A DNA stretch of 64,000 nucleotides, from positions 3,844,001-3,908,000 of the forward strand of contig OY780932.1 of assembly GCA_963675945.1 (NCBI GenBank), read 5' to 3'. The position numbers and the translations under genes were made by a program. The notes beneath the pieces were generated by a model. The model saw only the letters and a program-made list of their open reading frames with translations. It was not told the DNA's origin and ran no database searches. The DNA comes from G963556115 sp963675945. GTDB lineage: Bacteria > Planctomycetota > SZUA-567. Position 1 is the first letter of the stretch. Each line of letters begins with the position of its first letter. This document shows positions 18,842 to 28,190 of the stretch, piece by piece.

Positions 18842-18875
18842 TTAATGCCGTATGTTCTTATATCAACCCATATTT

Positions 18876-18913
18876 ATGCTAGTGACCTGCCGCTTGCGGC
18901 AGGTCACTAGCAT
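18876..18913. terminator. 18-bp perfect inverted repeat between convergent genes
   Basis: The 18-base arm at 18876-18893 is exactly complementary to 18896-18913, with TT between. It lies between the converging propeller gene and histidine kinase, so it probably stops or protects both transcripts. Neither side has a T-run. Confidence 0.65.
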
Positions 18914-18942
18914 ATCCAATCCTCACTACCTCTCAAAACCAC

Positions 18943-20574
18943 TTACTCCCTGCCCGCCCCCAGCACTTCAAGAAGCTTGAGTTTCAGCGCCTCGGTACGA
19001 TACGGTTTCTGCATTACACCAGCCAAGCCGGCGGCACTAAGTTCTTCCAGCTCATAAGTCATAGCATCCCCAGATACCGCAATTACCGGTACTGAACTAT
19101 CGATTCTCCTTAATTCAGTAAAGCACTCCTTCCCGCTCATATTGGGCATATTCATATCCAGAAGCACCAGATCCGGTCTATTCTCAATAAAACTCTCCAC
19201 CGCACTCTCACCGTCAACTGCCGTACTCACCTCATACCCCAGATTCTGCAGCATCTTCTCACCAATAAAGCGCAACCCTTCATCATCATCCACCAGCATT
19301 ATGTGTAATTTCATCAGACTAATATCCTCCTGTGCCGCAAAGCCAACGGGAGCAACCGTTTTTTCCAGTAAAGGAAGATCTATACTGAATACTGTCCCCC
19401 GCCCCAATTCACTCTCAACCTCAATCACCCCGTTATGCTTCTGCACCGCTCCATAGACTGCCGCCAGCCCCAGTCCAGTCCCCTTACCAGCCTCCTTGGT
19501 AGTATAAAATGGCTCGAAGATATGCTGCATTACCTCCTCGCTAATTCCACTACCAGTATCAGCGATAGTTATACAGATATATTTGTCAGTTCTGAGCAAC
19601 CCTGCCTTGGCGTTTCCCAACTCATTTGCAGATCGATTGCTAGTAGATATAGTCAACTCTCCACCTTCAGGCATAGAGTCCCGAGCATTGATAGACATGT
19701 TTATTATTACATTCTCTAGCTGACTGAAATTACCCATAACCAGATCACTTATTGCGTTTAGTTTTACATTGAGCACAACCTTCTGCGGCAGACTACGCGC
19801 CAGAATCTCGGTAGCGTTCCTGATAGCTTCATGCAACTGCATCTCACTGAGTTCTATACTCTCCTTACGGGAGAAAGAGAGTAACTGTTTGGTAAAGTTG
19901 GCCGCCGTATCGGCAGCTTTGAGAATAACCTGGATCATCTCACTTATCTCCTGGTTATCCTTGGTCAGGATACGCACTACCTCTGCCGCACTCATTATCC
20001 CCATTAGAATATTGTTGAAGTCATGCGCTACTCCACCCGCTAACTGTCCCATTGCATCCATCTTCTGGCTCTGCATCAACTGTTCTTCCAGAAGTTTGCG
20101 TTTGGAGATATCACGCACCGAAGCGATAACACACGGATCATCATTGATCATCGCCTTGGTAAGACTGATATCACACCAGAGATATTTTCCAGCTTTATTC
20201 TGAACCCGCCACTCAAAATTCAGCGTTCCATCCCTTACCGCACTCCTTATATACTCTGACGCCCGGGCAAAATCATACGGTGCTTCATTCCCGCAGAGCT
20301 GCTCAAAACCGAGATTATTCAACTCCTCTCGGTCATAACCCAGCATCTGGCATACCCGCTGGTTATAATCAATCATCTCGCAAGTATTGATATCATGAAT
20401 AAACATAGCATCCGCGGTAGCATTGAAGATAGTCTGATACCGCTTACGTGATTCCTCCAGTTCACGCATACGTTTGCGCAACTCTGGATAATAATTTTTA
20501 CGAAGTGAGGACTCGCCGAGTCCAAGAAGTTTTCTGCGGTACTCTTCATGGCGACCGGCAGAATCAGAAGGCAT
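18943..20574 (-). CDS. Hybrid histidine kinase linked to ErcA (PAS-HisKA-HATPase-REC)
   Basis: A 543-residue cytosolic sensor kinase. An N-terminal coiled region (to about 45) is followed by a PAS domain (about 46-165), a HisKA domain with GGVAHDFNN, an ATPase with N-box NMSINARD and GTGLGLA, and a C-terminal receiver (about 425-535) whose phospho-acceptor Asp is in LVLLDMNMPN. ATG 20574 follows GGGAG, and the coding region overlaps the end of the upstream dehydrogenase gene by 11 bases. This coupling copies the Pseudomonas ErcA-ErcS arrangement, in which the kinase acts in ethanol-oxidation control. The signal here is unknown. Confidence 0.9.
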   Translation of the reverse strand: MPSDSAGRHEEYRRKLLGLGESSLRKNYYPELRKRMRELEESRKRYQTIFNATADAMFIHDINTCEMIDYNQRVCQMLGYDREELNNLGFEQLCGNEAPYDFARASEYIRSAVRDGTLNFEWRVQNKAGKYLWCDISLTKAMINDDPCVIASVRDISKRKLLEEQLMQSQKMDAMGQLAGGVAHDFNNILMGIMSAAEVVRILTKDNQEISEMIQVILKAADTAANFTKQLLSFSRKESIELSEMQLHEAIRNATEILARSLPQKVVLNVKLNAISDLVMGNFSQLENVIINMSINARDSMPEGGELTISTSNRSANELGNAKAGLLRTDKYICITIADTGSGISEEVMQHIFEPFYTTKEAGKGTGLGLAAVYGAVQKHNGVIEVESELGRGTVFSIDLPLLEKTVAPVGFAAQEDISLMKLHIMLVDDDEGLRFIGEKMLQNLGYEVSTAVDGESAVESFIENRPDLVLLDMNMPNMSGKECFTELRRIDSSVPVIAVSGDAMTYELEELSAAGLAGVMQKPYRTEALKLKLLEVLGAGRE

Positions 20575-21703
20575 GGGCAAATACTCCCGCAATATCCTCT
20601 ACCGTCGCATCAATCGGATTGGTCGCCATACATGCATCCTGCACTGCCACTTCAGCCAGAGTCTTGAATTTATCCGGCTCTACGCCCAAATCTCGCAGCG
20701 TGTTAGAGATATCTACTTTCTGCATCAGATCCTTTATAGCCGCCACCAAATTCTGCACATTAGGTTCAACATCAGGAGCAAGTATACGGCAAGCTGCTGC
20801 ATATTCCTTGCTTGCTGCCGGATAATTAAACTCAATGACGTGCGGCAAGAGTAGCGCATTACACTCTCCATGCGGCAGATCATACACCCCACCGAGTGCA
20901 TGTGCCATCGCATGTACCGCCCCAAGGCTGGCATTGGAGAAAGCTAGCCCCGCATGCAGACTCCCGAGCAGCATAGAGGCGCGCGCCTGAATATCTGTGC
21001 CATTACTACACGACGCGACCAAACCCTCTTTGATACAACGTATAGCTTCAAGCGCATGCAGAGTAGTAATTTCCGAACTGGCGTTAGAAACCAACGCTTC
21101 ACAAGCATGGGTCAGTGCATCCATACCAGTATTGGCGGTGAGAGCTCGATCCATTGTCGTCAGCGGCAAGGGATCAATAAGGGAGACATCCGGCACCAGA
21201 GCCTTACTGACAATAGCCATCTTGACCTCCCGCGGAGTATCACAGATTATCGCAAACTGCGAGACATCGGCAGAAGACCCTGCAGTAGTGGGAATACAGA
21301 TCAGAGGCGGACTGGGAGATGCAATAGTATCGACCCCTTCATAATCTTTGATGTCCCCGCCATTATTTACCAGGATTCCGATTCCCTTGGCGCAATCCAT
21401 CGGACTTCCCCCACCAACAGCAACAATGCCATCACATCTTCCTGAGAAGTACGCTTCAACGCCTTGATCCACCTCATAATCCTTGGGATTAGGAGTAGAG
21501 TCCATAAAGAGAGTCGTTTCAAACCCGGCTTCCTCCAGACTCTCCACCGCCTGTTCAGCCCAGCCAGCAGCAGCCACACCTGCATCACTGACCACCAGCA
21601 CCCTGGTCATTCCAAGATTATTTGCATACAGCCCGACTTGCTTGCGGGCATCCACCCCGGCAATAAACTCTGGCGCCACAAATTTCCGTAGACTTTCCAA
21701 CAT
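20564..21703 (-). CDS. ercA: ErcA-type iron-containing alcohol dehydrogenase
   Basis: A 379-residue group III alcohol dehydrogenase. The nucleotide-binding GGGSPMDCAKG and the iron-binding region (GMDALTHACEAL, VHAMAHALGG, LPHGECNA) are intact, so it should bind metal and may be catalytic. Segments such as RKFVAPEFIAGVDAR, TTAGSSADVSQFA and VSKALVPDVSLIDP resemble the ErcA subgroup, which in Pseudomonas acts in regulation of ethanol oxidation. GGAGATAGGGT precedes the ATG. The downstream histidine kinase overlaps its end, which supports a joint sensing role. Confidence 0.87.
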   Translation of the reverse strand: MLESLRKFVAPEFIAGVDARKQVGLYANNLGMTRVLVVSDAGVAAAGWAEQAVESLEEAGFETTLFMDSTPNPKDYEVDQGVEAYFSGRCDGIVAVGGGSPMDCAKGIGILVNNGGDIKDYEGVDTIASPSPPLICIPTTAGSSADVSQFAIICDTPREVKMAIVSKALVPDVSLIDPLPLTTMDRALTANTGMDALTHACEALVSNASSEITTLHALEAIRCIKEGLVASCSNGTDIQARASMLLGSLHAGLAFSNASLGAVHAMAHALGGVYDLPHGECNALLLPHVIEFNYPAASKEYAAACRILAPDVEPNVQNLVAAIKDLMQKVDISNTLRDLGVEPDKFKTLAEVAVQDACMATNPIDATVEDIAGVFAHAF

Positions 21704-22125
21704 ACCCTATCTCCACACAAAAACCATCTCTATCTTACAGTTTACACTCTATTTCCATAATGTCAAACATTTTCAGCACTATCGTTAAGAGTAAATATAC
21801 CACTGAAAAGGCTAACATACTTTCTCCGAATCAAGACAATATAGATGTGCCTCACACTCTGCTGCTATGCCCCTTATTTGCACACTCCGACCCACCTCGC
21901 AATCAAACAAGGTTATTCCGTCTGGACAAATCTGCCTGCAACCAATTTCAGTTACACCCCAATAGCAATTATCTGCCCACAGCCAATCACAAGACTTAGT
22001 CGACTACGCAACTACTTGACATTCCTGCTTCCCCGGATATTATTTTTGCTTGCAAAAGTTCACCAGCTAAGTCAATGAGCACTGACGGGTGAACCGCGAG
22101 TCAGCAACAATTTAAGTACACAGAC
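21704..22125. other. Divergent intergenic region, 422 bp
   Basis: It separates ercA from the diguanylate cyclase. No gene, strong hairpin or clear promoter was recognised. Confidence 0.5.
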
Positions 22126-23340
22126 ATGTTAACGCGCGGATATGCTGAACCTGCGATGACATACAGATACCCCAAACCAGCCTTTGAACAATATTCGGAT
22201 AATATACGAGGTATGATGTTAAAACTATTCCCATCACAATATTACTTCGACCGTGAGACCGAAGAACGCTATATGGAGTGGATCTTCAAAAAAGTACGTA
22301 TCTTTGTTGCCATAGTTGGCCTACTGGTACTGAGCATAATCGCTGCAATCACCCTCGCCAACATCTACGTCAAAGGCTTTACACTGGTTCAGAATACAGT
22401 TCTGTATATCCGTCTGGCTGTTATCCCCATCTGCATAATAACTGTCAGTACCTTCCTCTGGCTCCCGGCCAAAGCTGCCCAACGGATCATTCTGCTGGCC
22501 AACCTGATACTTACGGTACTCACGGGGCTGGACACCTACTACTGGGTCGGTACGGTCGGCCACTTCAGCCCGGAAGCGCAGATGATTACGATGTATATGT
22601 TTATGATCATTCCCTTTCTCAATGTAGAACACAAGATCCTTACTGGGTTTCTCGTGCTTCTGGGGCTGCTTATCTGTTGGTTGCTGCACGGCGGGACGGT
22701 TATCTGGGCATTTTTCTACGCCGGCATGATGTACGGCACGAATATTGTCATCTATTATATCTTTGACATCCTACTGCGCACCCAGTTCAAGACCATCTGC
22801 GCCGAGCAGAGCCGCTCTTATACCGACATGCTCACCGGGGTATACAATAAGAATGCGCTCTACACCTTCTTTCCCAAGGATGTCCGCTCCTTACAACCTG
22901 CAGAGAAGATGCTAGTAGCGGTACTAGACCTCGACTGCTTCAAGCCCTACAACGACACCTACGGCCACCTCGCTGGCGACCGAGTGCTCAAGCAAATTTC
23001 CCAGGCGCTACTTAGTTTCGGCTTCGACAAGGTATACCGCTTCGGTGGCGAGGAGTTTATCATCACGCAACGCAGCCCCCTCAATGCCACTGCAAGCCTA
23101 CCCAATATCTGCGGCGTACTGGAGAATCTGAATATTGCTCATTCCAGCTCTACCGTCAGTAACTATGTAACCGCCTCCATCGGCGCCGTTACAGTCATCT
23201 CTAACGGTAGATCTAGCGAAGTCATGGATGATGAAGCTCTGATCAACTGTATCATCCAGCGCGCCGACCAAAAACTCTATCAAGCCAAATCGAGCGGACG
23301 CAACCAAGCGATAATCGACGTTGAAAACCTGCAACTCTAA
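22126..23340 (+). CDS. Membrane-anchored diguanylate cyclase
   Basis: A 404-residue protein with about six hydrophobic segments between residues 55 and 225, forming an integral-membrane sensor, followed by a GGDEF domain (about 235-400). The active site is GGEEF. The position five residues upstream reads FGFD instead of RxxD, so the product-inhibition site seen in the other cyclase is absent. The domain starts with DMLTGVYNK and retains DLDCFKPYNDTYGH. No good ribosome site precedes the ATG at 22126, so the true start may be further in (ATG at 22174 or later). Confidence 0.88.
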   Translation: MLTRGYAEPAMTYRYPKPAFEQYSDNIRGMMLKLFPSQYYFDRETEERYMEWIFKKVRIFVAIVGLLVLSIIAAITLANIYVKGFTLVQNTVLYIRLAVIPICIITVSTFLWLPAKAAQRIILLANLILTVLTGLDTYYWVGTVGHFSPEAQMITMYMFMIIPFLNVEHKILTGFLVLLGLLICWLLHGGTVIWAFFYAGMMYGTNIVIYYIFDILLRTQFKTICAEQSRSYTDMLTGVYNKNALYTFFPKDVRSLQPAEKMLVAVLDLDCFKPYNDTYGHLAGDRVLKQISQALLSFGFDKVYRFGGEEFIITQRSPLNATASLPNICGVLENLNIAHSSSTVSNYVTASIGAVTVISNGRSSEVMDDEALINCIIQRADQKLYQAKSSGRNQAIIDVENLQL

Positions 23341-23454
23341 TCCAACTGCACCAGCGACAGTTACCAAAACAGAGCTTGAGTTTCAGATAATTCCTACTAC
23401 CCAACCCACATATATTGCTCGTCACTCTTCTCTATCCAGCTCTGACATTGAGAG

Positions 23455-23482
23455 TTGACTAGCGTTACTATAATTGTATAAT
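23455..23482 (+). promoter_or_regulatory. Promoter of the tRNA-binding protein / rimO operon
   Basis: TTGACT at 23455-23460 and a perfect TATAAT at 23477-23482 are 16 bp apart, 64 bases before the first gene. Confidence 0.65.
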
Positions 23483-23545
23483 TAAAGCCTAAACAACATT
23501 TATGAAGTATTTATTAACGCAGATAAACCAAACGCGGAGGAGAAT

Positions 23546-23923
23546 ATGAGCGAAGAAAACCAGGCGCCAGAGGGTGTACAATACTGTAATTTTGATGATT
23601 TCTGCAAGGTAAAGCTCAAAGTAGCCGAAGTCCTTGCTGCCGGCGAGCACCCCAATGCCGACAAACTGCTTGTGCTCAAACTCAAGGTAGGTGAGCGAGA
23701 GAAGCAAATCTGTGCCGGTATCAAAGCCTTCTACAACCCTGAAACCCTCATCGGCAAACGCATCATCATCGTCGACAACCTCGAGCCCCGCAAGCTTCGC
23801 GGCGAACTAAGTGAAGGAATGCTCTTAGCGACCCATGATAATGGCGGTCCTGAAGGAGCGGAACGCGTTTCGCTCCTTACCACCGATATCGCTGATATGT
23901 GCAGCGGGAGCGATGTAGGATAA
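23546..23923 (+). CDS. Stand-alone tRNA-binding (EMAP/MetG C-terminal-like) protein
   Basis: A 125-residue OB-fold protein that resembles the C-terminal tRNA-binding domain of methionyl-tRNA synthetase and CsaA/Trbp111. The family pattern is clear: VAEVLAAGEHPNADKLLVLKLKVG, ICAGIKAFYNPE, and IIIVDNLEPRKLRGELSEGMLLA. Such proteins bind tRNA elbows or act as chaperones. GGAGGAG precedes the ATG. Its stop overlaps the rimO start (TAATG), so both are translated together. Confidence 0.9.
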   Translation: MSEENQAPEGVQYCNFDDFCKVKLKVAEVLAAGEHPNADKLLVLKLKVGEREKQICAGIKAFYNPETLIGKRIIIVDNLEPRKLRGELSEGMLLATHDNGGPEGAERVSLLTTDIADMCSGSDVG

Positions 23924-25281
23924 TGCCACCACTAAAACTACCCCATGGAGGAGCGCCACGGGTAATGCTGCTCAGCCTCGGTTGCGTCAAGAACGAAGTA
24001 GATGCCGAGACTGCTCTGGGGGAGCTTGTCGGTGAAGACTTCACCCTCGCCCTTTCCCCGACCGAAGCTGACATTGTTCTGATCAACACCTGCGCTTTTA
24101 TCGAGCCGGCACGTATCGAGACCCGTCAGACCATCGAGGAGATGCTGTCCTTCAAGCAAGGCGGTATGCCCAAGGTCGCGGTAATGGGCTGTTACGCGCA
24201 GCGGTACGGGGCGGAACTGCGCAAGGAGTACCCGGAACTGGACGGCGTCTTCGGTCTGGCTGCCTACGGCCGGATCAGCAAGCTCTGCTACTCCCTGCTC
24301 AAAGGCAAGAAGGTAGTCGAGGGCATGAGCAAGAACCGCCCCGTCGCCGAAGGGCCGCGTCTACTCAGCACCCCGGCGTCCTATGCCTACCTGCGTATCT
24401 CAGACGGCTGCAGCAACCACTGCTCCTACTGCGCGATCCCCCTGATCCGGGGCAAGCACCAGAGTCGTGATTTCCAGGCCGTAGTCGGTGAAGCAGTCGA
24501 CCTCGACGATAACGGGATCAAAGAACTGGTCGTCATCGGTCAGGATATCACCATGTATGCCGAGGATCACTTTACCAAAGGCTCACTTGATTTCCTTTTG
24601 GATAACCTGCTCGGGAATACCACAAATTGTCGTCTGCGCCTGATGTATGCCCACCCGGCACACCTGTATGAAGAGGTCGTCCAGAAGATCGGCTCGGAGA
24701 AACGGGTCTGCTCTTACCTGGATCTACCGATCCAGCATATCAACAGTACCATCCTCAACCGGATGAACCGTAAGTACGACCGTGACAAGATTATGGAGAT
24801 TATCGGCTGGTTCAAGGAGTACGCCCCGGAAGCGGTTTTACGCACCAGCATTATCGTCGGTTTCCCCGGCGAGACCGAGGAGGAATTTGCCGAACTCCTC
24901 GCCTTTGTCAAGGAAGGACACTTCAAATATCTCGGTGCCTTCACCTACTCCCCAGAGGAAGATACCAAGGCCGCGCGGATGGGAGACCAATTACCAGAAG
25001 AAGTCAAACAGCAACGCCTGGAACAGATCATGGAGGCGCAACAGCAGATCACCTTCGACTGGCTCGACTCCCGCGTCGGCAGCGAACTCGAAGTTATCAT
25101 TGATGAGATAACCGAGGATAACGGGCTTATCTGCCGTAGCGAATTCGAAGCTCCAGAGGTAGACGGAATTATCTACCTCCCACCCGAAACGTACCCCGAA
25201 AAAGAATACAGTATCGGCGAAAGCCTGCTGGTCGAAATCACCGAGCGTTACGACTACGACCTGATCGCCAAAGCCAAATAG
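23923..25281 (+). CDS. rimO: Ribosomal protein S12 methylthiotransferase RimO
   Basis: Radical SAM enzyme that adds a methylthio group to an Asp of ribosomal protein S12. The N-terminal UPF0004 domain has LSLGCVKNEVDAE, with cysteines at about 21, 57 and 90. The radical SAM cluster is CSNHCSYC (C163, C167, C170). The C-terminal 65 residues form a TRAM-like domain. At 452 residues it is slightly longer than usual. ATG 23923 overlaps the preceding TAA by one base; the GTG at 23899 would only extend into the upstream gene. Confidence 0.94.
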   Translation: MPPLKLPHGGAPRVMLLSLGCVKNEVDAETALGELVGEDFTLALSPTEADIVLINTCAFIEPARIETRQTIEEMLSFKQGGMPKVAVMGCYAQRYGAELRKEYPELDGVFGLAAYGRISKLCYSLLKGKKVVEGMSKNRPVAEGPRLLSTPASYAYLRISDGCSNHCSYCAIPLIRGKHQSRDFQAVVGEAVDLDDNGIKELVVIGQDITMYAEDHFTKGSLDFLLDNLLGNTTNCRLRLMYAHPAHLYEEVVQKIGSEKRVCSYLDLPIQHINSTILNRMNRKYDRDKIMEIIGWFKEYAPEAVLRTSIIVGFPGETEEEFAELLAFVKEGHFKYLGAFTYSPEEDTKAARMGDQLPEEVKQQRLEQIMEAQQQITFDWLDSRVGSELEVIIDEITEDNGLICRSEFEAPEVDGIIYLPPETYPEKEYSIGESLLVEITERYDYDLIAKAK

Positions 25282-25298
25282 CTTTAACCTGAAATAAC

Positions 25299-25327
25299 TT
25301 CAGCCCTCAGTAACACTGAGGGCTGAA
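25299..25327. terminator. Hairpin between rimO and the converging kinase gene
   Basis: A perfect 13-bp stem at 25299-25311 and 25315-25327 with loop AAC begins 18 bases after the rimO stop. No T-run follows on either strand. Confidence 0.6.
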
Positions 25328-25426
25328 TAATAAAGATAACACTCTTCAGCTTAAATCAGACCACCTCAATAGCCTCAAGGCTCAGACTTATCGACAGACG
25401 CTCCTCGTCCTGCTCCATCCTGCTGG

Positions 25427-26464
25427 TTATCTGCTCCCAACTCCTGATAAAAACCCTTCGGTCGCCTCTTCATGTTCGACACAACACGCCCCAACGGTAG
25501 TCGCACAGCGCATCGCCTCCTGCGGCGTAAAACCCTCAATAATCCCGGCAATAAAACCGGCGATAGTCGTATCACCAGCTCCCTTGGCGCTGACCACCGT
25601 AGTCTTGCGGCACGCCGCGATACACTCCGCCCCTACCCAGGCATCGACATCCTCCAACAGCCGCGAACAGGCGGCAATACGCTCCCGTTCACTACTACTC
25701 TTCAGATACATCCCGTCACTGCCGAGCTTGATCCCGACAATCCCCACCCCCATACCGATCAGATAATCCGCCAGCTTACTCAACTCCGCCTCACTCCGCG
25801 GAATCTCCCGCCCCAGCATAATACAGATCTCATCCAAACTCGGCAAGAAGATATCGACATACGGCAAGGTCGCCGCAAAGATAGCCGCCCAATCCGCACT
25901 CCCCCCCTCGGTAGCAGGGTCGGGCATACAGGTATCGAGCGAGGTCACCACCCCGCGCTCCTTGATACTCTTATAGAGCTGGGTCAGCTTCTCCCCACCA
26001 TTGCGGACAAACTCCAGCATCAACGGCGGATAACCGAAATGAAAGAGATCCACCTGCGCCACCGCCTCCAGATCTATATCCTCCGGCACAAAACTCTTAT
26101 TCGACCCCGCGCAGTGCAGAAAGCAGCGGTCAAACCCCGGACTCTCCAACACAATACTGTACGAGGTCGCCACCCCGTCCTTGCGCACAATCCCCTGCGT
26201 CAACTCCGGCGCGATAGCTTCAAGCATATCCAGGCAGAGCTTGCCGAAGAGGTCGTTACCGATAACGCCGATAAGCTCAACCTCCTTCTGCAGCCGATAG
26301 AGCGCCAGGCCGGTATTACCCACTACCCCACCGATACAGAATGTCGGACTCCCCACCTCTATCAGATTCCCCGGGACAATCTGCTCCTGAAACTTCAACG
26401 TCGCGCTCATATCCGGATGCATGTCCAGACAGAAATGCCCGGCCGCTATCACTCGCTTACCCAT
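25427..26464 (-). CDS. PfkB/ribokinase-family sugar or nucleoside kinase
   Basis: A 345-residue cytosolic kinase. The N-terminal GGVVGNTGLAL glycine-rich motif and the C-terminal anion-hole/catalytic motif KGAGDTTIAGF mark the PfkB family, in which the Asp of GAGD is the base that activates the substrate hydroxyl. The substrate is not evident. GGGAGGAG precedes the ATG by four bases. It is monocistronic and convergent with rimO. Confidence 0.9.
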   Translation of the reverse strand: MGKRVIAAGHFCLDMHPDMSATLKFQEQIVPGNLIEVGSPTFCIGGVVGNTGLALYRLQKEVELIGVIGNDLFGKLCLDMLEAIAPELTQGIVRKDGVATSYSIVLESPGFDRCFLHCAGSNKSFVPEDIDLEAVAQVDLFHFGYPPLMLEFVRNGGEKLTQLYKSIKERGVVTSLDTCMPDPATEGGSADWAAIFAATLPYVDIFLPSLDEICIMLGREIPRSEAELSKLADYLIGMGVGIVGIKLGSDGMYLKSSSERERIAACSRLLEDVDAWVGAECIAACRKTTVVSAKGAGDTTIAGFIAGIIEGFTPQEAMRCATTVGACCVEHEEATEGFLSGVGSR

Positions 26465-26647
26465 TACTCTCCTCCCATTGCCTTACGACCTCTTTAGATT
26501 TCCAAACTTTTCGTAAATATTGCTTTTATTTTAGCACCCCGTTCACCTTAGTCAACTACTATTATCGGCAAAAGTTTCTACCCGGCACTTGACTCTCCGC
26601 CCGCTCGGCTATCGTCTACCATCCAGTTCAAAAAATCTGCTGACAGC

Positions 26648-27169
26648 TCAAAGCTGCCATAACTCCCGCTTACCGCTGAGCACCTGCTTCACACCCTGCA
26701 CTTCCAGCACTAACTCCCGGAGTGACAACCCGCCCCCAAAATTCACCCCAGTCAGATCTACCTCCCCCAGCAGAGCCAGCCCGGCTCTCCGCGCCAACAG
26801 TCTGGCTAACGGCAACTCGATAATCTCCCCTCCGGGTGCAGGGTACAGAATCTCCCGAACTGAGGTTCCGACTAAACGCGCCTCAAGACTAATATCCAAC
26901 TCCCGGTGCCGCGCAAAGAACTCCCGCAGTAATCCTGCCGGCAGCGGCAAGACCTCCGGCAGCCCTCCCGCCAAGAGTTCCCTGCTCCTCTCTGCCAACT
27001 CCTCCAGCGCTGCCCCTTTCTGCATCTTGACCTGGAGTAGCCGTACATACCCGCCGAGTATCCGCACCCAAACCGCCACCTCTTCCAGCCGCCTCAGCCG
27101 CGCCGCAAGTATCCCCCATAACCGCTTCTCCTTCTCCCTCTCTCCTGTTCCCTTCATCTCCTGCTGCAT
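26648..27169 (-). CDS. Unrecognised Leu/Glu/Arg-rich protein
   Basis: A 173-residue soluble protein of unknown family. Helix-forming, Leu/Arg/Glu-rich stretches fill residues 10-100, followed by a mixed region (VREILYPAPGGEIIELP, then GEVDLTGVNFGGG). ATG 27169 follows GAGAGGAGAG; an upstream in-frame extension would add a hydrophobic stretch without a ribosome site. It diverges from the ankyrin membrane protein gene at 27252. Its composition resembles the helical proteins at 31588-32466, so they may belong to one functional block. Confidence 0.6.
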   Translation of the reverse strand: MQQEMKGTGEREKEKRLWGILAARLRRLEEVAVWVRILGGYVRLLQVKMQKGAALEELAERSRELLAGGLPEVLPLPAGLLREFFARHRELDISLEARLVGTSVREILYPAPGGEIIELPLARLLARRAGLALLGEVDLTGVNFGGGLSLRELVLEVQGVKQVLSGKRELWQL

Positions 27170-27251
27170 AATTCTCTCCTCTCCAACTTTTCCCTTTATC
27201 CCAACCCACAATATCCCTATAATAACCTGTATCCAGGCACAGGTAGATAAT

Positions 27252-28190
27252 ATGGACAAAAACAACACGAACAACAACCAAAACTACGATTTAACAAGCG
27301 GTTATACCGCCAAGGAAGAGGAAGCCCAAACTCCCAGCCGCACCACCATCATCTGGAACCGCGTCCTCAAAATCACCCTGCTCGTCGACCTCGTCCTCAT
27401 CCTGCTTGTCGGCTCCTACTGCTTATATAAGTATATCGGCGGTGACGAGATTGTTCCTCCTGCCGCCGACCTGGAGTACAACCCACAACCTTTCAATAAA
27501 GAACTCGCCAAAGAGGTGCTGGACTATCAAGACCCGAACCCGCTGATGTCCGCCATCGCCACCGACCAGCCACTAACAGAGATACAGAAGATTCTCGACT
27601 CCGGCATCGACATCAACGCCCAGGACGCCACCGGCAACACCGCCCTGCATTACGCCATCTTCCGCGAAGACCGCAAACTAATTAAACTCTTACTTAATAA
27701 AGGAGCAGATAAACACATTGTCAATAATAAAGATATATACCCTGTCCGCCTAAGCTTCGATTACTCTCTAGACCAGACAAGCTCTATACTTGTATTCCCA
27801 GAAGACTACGACGACAACGGCATCATCACCCGCGCCGGTATCCTCCGTCATACTCTCAACCATAATTTTATTGATAAATTTCTATTACATATTTTCACAT
27901 TTTTAATCCTTGGGATAGTTATAGCTTCCCGTAATAACCAACCTGACTATAGACCTTTCCGAAAAATCATAACTTATATCATACGTTTCTCCGTTATTTT
28001 TATTTCTTTACTATTTATTTCATACATTATCTACCTATTTACCTTGGAATACCCTTATCAGCATATTATTCATTATTCCATTATAGAATCAAAAATAATT
28101 CTTGCCAATCTCCTACTACTTCTCATTATTTATATTGGTTACCTTTTATCCCGACGCTTATTCAATTTATACCGCCGCTTATTCAATTAA
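27252..28190 (+). CDS. Ankyrin-repeat membrane protein
   Basis: A 312-residue protein. A hydrophobic helix lies at about 33-55 after a polar N-terminus. Next comes an ankyrin-type unit at about 100-150 (DINAQDATGNTALHYAI, then KLIKLLLNKGADKHIVNN), and three hydrophobic helices in the C-terminal 110 residues. Ankyrin repeats bind proteins, so it may tether a partner at the membrane. ATG 27252 is chosen because the frame upstream is antisense to the 26648-27169 gene. Base composition falls sharply to AT-rich from about 27,680. Its stop overlaps the converging minus-strand reading frame by four bases. Confidence 0.65.
   Translation: MDKNNTNNNQNYDLTSGYTAKEEEAQTPSRTTIIWNRVLKITLLVDLVLILLVGSYCLYKYIGGDEIVPPAADLEYNPQPFNKELAKEVLDYQDPNPLMSAIATDQPLTEIQKILDSGIDINAQDATGNTALHYAIFREDRKLIKLLLNKGADKHIVNNKDIYPVRLSFDYSLDQTSSILVFPEDYDDNGIITRAGILRHTLNHNFIDKFLLHIFTFLILGIVIASRNNQPDYRPFRKIITYIIRFSVIFISLLFISYIIYLFTLEYPYQHIIHYSIIESKIILANLLLLLIIYIGYLLSRRLFNLYRRLFN

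Noticed and set aside
25472..26497. 341-codon plus-strand frame opposite the PfkB-family kinase
   Set aside because: It is a mirror of a conserved kinase gene, with no ribosome site and shadow-type composition.
26589..27251. N-terminal extension of the ankyrin gene frame
   Set aside because: It is antisense to the better supported gene at 26648-27169, is rich in Ser, Pro and Arg as expected for a shadow frame, and ATG 27252 gives a sensible protein.
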